From assembly GCA_037043235.1 (NCBI GenBank), contig JAWRVZ010000248.1, forward strand, positions 1 to 64,000: a DNA stretch of 64,000 bases, given 5' to 3'. The stretch is from Rhodeus uyekii. Its lineage: Eukaryota > Chordata > Actinopteri > Cypriniformes > Acheilognathidae. This document shows positions 62,246 through 64,000 of the stretch, piece by piece (within the stretch, counting starts at the first letter, position 1; every line of letters begins with the position of its first letter). The notes beneath the pieces are model-generated. The model worked only from the letters and a program-made list of their open reading frames with translations. It did not search any database and had not been told where the DNA came from. A program made the translations under genes and the position numbers.

Positions 62246-62573
62246 CAATCCGCATGTGAGACTTTGCCGGTTGCAAAGCAACTCTAAAGCACCAACCACA
62301 CCAATTTTTAAATGTTGTCTTAGTAACTATATGTTCCTCCACCAATATTTTGATCACACATGGCCATCAAATGTAAATTTCAATGTTAAAGTCATAATAA
62401 GAGGGGAAACCGAGAAAAGAGGGAGAGATGCTTTCAAACGGGAAACATCCTCCCACATCCCACACCAGCAAAAACACATGCTCACAACAGTTTGCCCCAT
62501 TTTGTTGAACTTATCAGCCGCTTCAATCTCTCTTCCTCTCTGCCTTTCTCTCTTAAAACTTCATTTTCCACAG

Positions 62574-62614
62574 CTTCTGATCTAGTGAGACTTCGACCCC
62601 TCGTCGTCTCCATC
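62574..62614 (+). other. zap70: zap70 5' untranslated part of the start-codon exon
   Basis: A long pyrimidine-rich tract (TCTCTCTTCCTCTCTGCCTT and onward) ends in TTCCACAG/CTTCTG, a strong splice acceptor at 62572-62573. This implies at least one non-coding exon upstream, as is known for mammalian ZAP70. I could not place it. Confidence 0.7.
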
Positions 62615-63016
62615 ATGACCGACCCTGCCGCGGACCTCCCGTTCTTCTATGGCAGCATCAGTCGTTCAGAGGCCGAGGATCACCTGAAGCTGGCCGGCAT
62701 GGGAGACGGCCTCTTCCTCCTGCGCCAGTGCCTCCGTAGCTTGGGTGGTTATGTCCTCTCCCTGGTCTGGAACCTTGAGTTCTACCACTACTCCATAGAG
62801 AAACAGTTGAACAGCACGTACTGCATCTCGGGTGGAAAGGCTCACTGCGGACCTGCAGAGCTTTGTGAGTTCTACAGCAAAGACCCAGATGGGCTTGTGT
62901 GCACCTTGAGGAAACCCTGCCTGCGAACGGCCGACACGCCAATCAAGACGGGCGTCTTTGACAGCTTGAGGGAAAATATGCTCAGGGAATATGTCCGCCA
63001 GACCTGGAACCTGGAG
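62615..63016 (+). CDS. zap70: zap70 first coding exon: N-terminal SH2 domain of the T-cell kinase ZAP-70
   Basis: Encodes 134 residues beginning MTDPAADLPFFYGSISRSEA, with FLLRQ placing the phosphotyrosine-binding Arg at 37, the same number as in human ZAP-70. Later blocks GGKAHCGPAELCEFYSKDPD and EYVRQTWNLE are ZAP-70-like and not SYK-like. The exon ends CTGGAG/GTAAGC in phase 0 at 63016. Known role: binds phosphorylated ITAMs of the T-cell receptor through two SH2 domains, then phosphorylates LAT and SLP-76. The second SH2, linker and kinase exons are outside the window. The start context (CATCATGACC) is acceptable, and an upstream in-frame ATG at 62492 lies before the splice acceptor. Confidence 0.96.
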
Positions 63017-63559
63017 GTAAGCGGTTCAAAACAGGTTTGGTTCTGATTGGTTGACCCATAAAGTGTTGATTAATATTCAGTAACTATTAAATAGAATAGG
63101 TTTACAGTTTTTCAGAAATGCTTACATTTTTTGAAACTATGGCTCCATTTCTCAAAACCACAAGGTGCAAACATCACACATATCTTACAAAGGTAAACAC
63201 TTCTTTCAAAACAATTTTAACTCTTCTGATATTAAATATGATAACTCTACACACACACATAAAATGATTAGCCACATACACGTCAAACTACATAGACTTT
63301 GTTTGTTATAGCACTTACACGTACATGCAAATGCACAAATACACTGTATATAAAGTGTGTATGCACAACTGATGAATTTTTCACGGTTATGGAACTGAAC
63401 TGAATCAACTTCAGCTGTATAATGACACTATTTGCATGTTAAAGCTGCTTTACAGCAGAATTTGAATTTGTTACTATTGTGAAGCTCCTGTGAAACAATC
63501 TATATAATATAAAGCGCTTTAGAAACGAAGTTGACTTTCTGATTTGCATGTATATTCAA

Positions 63560-63650
<91 letters not shown>

Positions 63651-64000
63651 ACGTATTTACACACACATATCTATTTACGTTTTCAATTACAATTTATGTT
63701 TTCACACATCATTGGGTATAGGTCATCAGTAAATTAATCTGTTTAGAGTGATAAGTCTAATGCAGAGAACTGTATTTAGAGTTTGGCAAAATGTCTGCGG
63801 GAACAGAGAAGATATTTTGAAAAATTAGCTCTATTGTTTGTACAAAAAACAGTGAATCGTTACTCAAAGTGTTCATATTATGTTCCACAAGAGAAAGTAC
63901 TAGTAAGACATTTTAAACTACATGAGGGATAAATAAATTTCCAGAATAAATGATGACAAAAAAAATCTATTGGGCAAACTATTGTATCATCGTTAAAGTG
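63017..64000 (+). other. zap70: First coding intron of zap70 (part)
   Basis: No second SH2 exon is found here. The sequence is AT-rich with a long TA microsatellite. Confidence 0.8.
63572..63643. repeat. (TA)n microsatellite
   Basis: About 36 uninterrupted AT pairs preceded by a GT run (63561-63571). Length is likely unstable in assembly and population. Confidence 0.95.

Larger units (their letters stand above)
48616..62573. other. Region between the divergent adamts10 and zap70 genes
   Basis: About 14 kb separates the adamts10 start codon from the zap70 start-codon exon. It holds the mobile elements and candidate 5' sequences listed separately. Stretches 48740-49280, 50300-51690, 53030-54500, 57000-58140 and 59650-62160 show no recognisable gene. 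Part of 53030-53200 resembles 44030-44120, a further unnamed repeat. Confidence 0.7.

Noticed and set aside
62615..63016. Assignment of the SH2 exon to SYK
   Set aside because: HLKLAGM, GLFLLRQCLRSLGGYVLSLV and GGKAHCGPAELCEF are ZAP-70 blocks. SYK reads differently at these places.

Overview
This is nuclear DNA from a teleost fish, most likely a cyprinid (carp/minnow group). The reasons are two vertebrate multi-exon genes with fish-like protein sequence, tRNA-derived SINEs with the usual fish 3' tail, and DIRS, hAT, pogo/Tigger-like and Kolobok-like elements of the kinds common in cyprinid genomes. It is not prokaryotic, and I see no operon, CRISPR array or phage.

Layout. (1) Positions 1-6586 are a satellite array: a 179-bp monomer repeated 35 times almost without change, then two diverged edge monomers. 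The array runs off the left edge. (2) Positions 6805-48495, minus strand, carry a large secreted-metalloprotease gene that I call adamts10. I reconstructed 22 consecutive coding exons with a continuous reading frame (1019 codons): signal peptide, propeptide, zinc-protease domain, disintegrin-like domain, first TSR, Cys-rich domain, spacer and three further TSRs. The last TSR and the PLAC domain (about 85-90 residues in the family) lie left of the window, so the satellite sits inside a late intron of this gene. Its introns hold most of the transposons: two DIRS-like elements, a 1.7-kb pogo/Tigger-like element with an internal 25-bp minisatellite, SINEs and several MITEs. (3) Positions 48.6-62.57 kb separate the two genes. 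This stretch holds a Kolobok-like element with a THAP remnant, two hAT MITEs with exact 8-bp target duplications, a pogo-like MITE, a hAT BED-finger fragment and possible promoter/5' exon sequence. (4) Positions 62574-63016, plus strand, are the first coding exon of zap70, the T-cell tyrosine kinase, encoding its N-terminal SH2 domain. The rest of zap70 is to the right.

The two genes are divergent (head to head) and about 14 kb apart. Nothing suggests that they work together: ADAMTS10 is an extracellular-matrix (fibrillin microfibril) protease and ZAP70 is a cytosolic T-cell signalling kinase. I found no convincing new functional system. The best leads are the near-identical satellite inside a gene, a GC-AG intron supported by reading frame, a weak furin site, and several well-bounded mobile elements.
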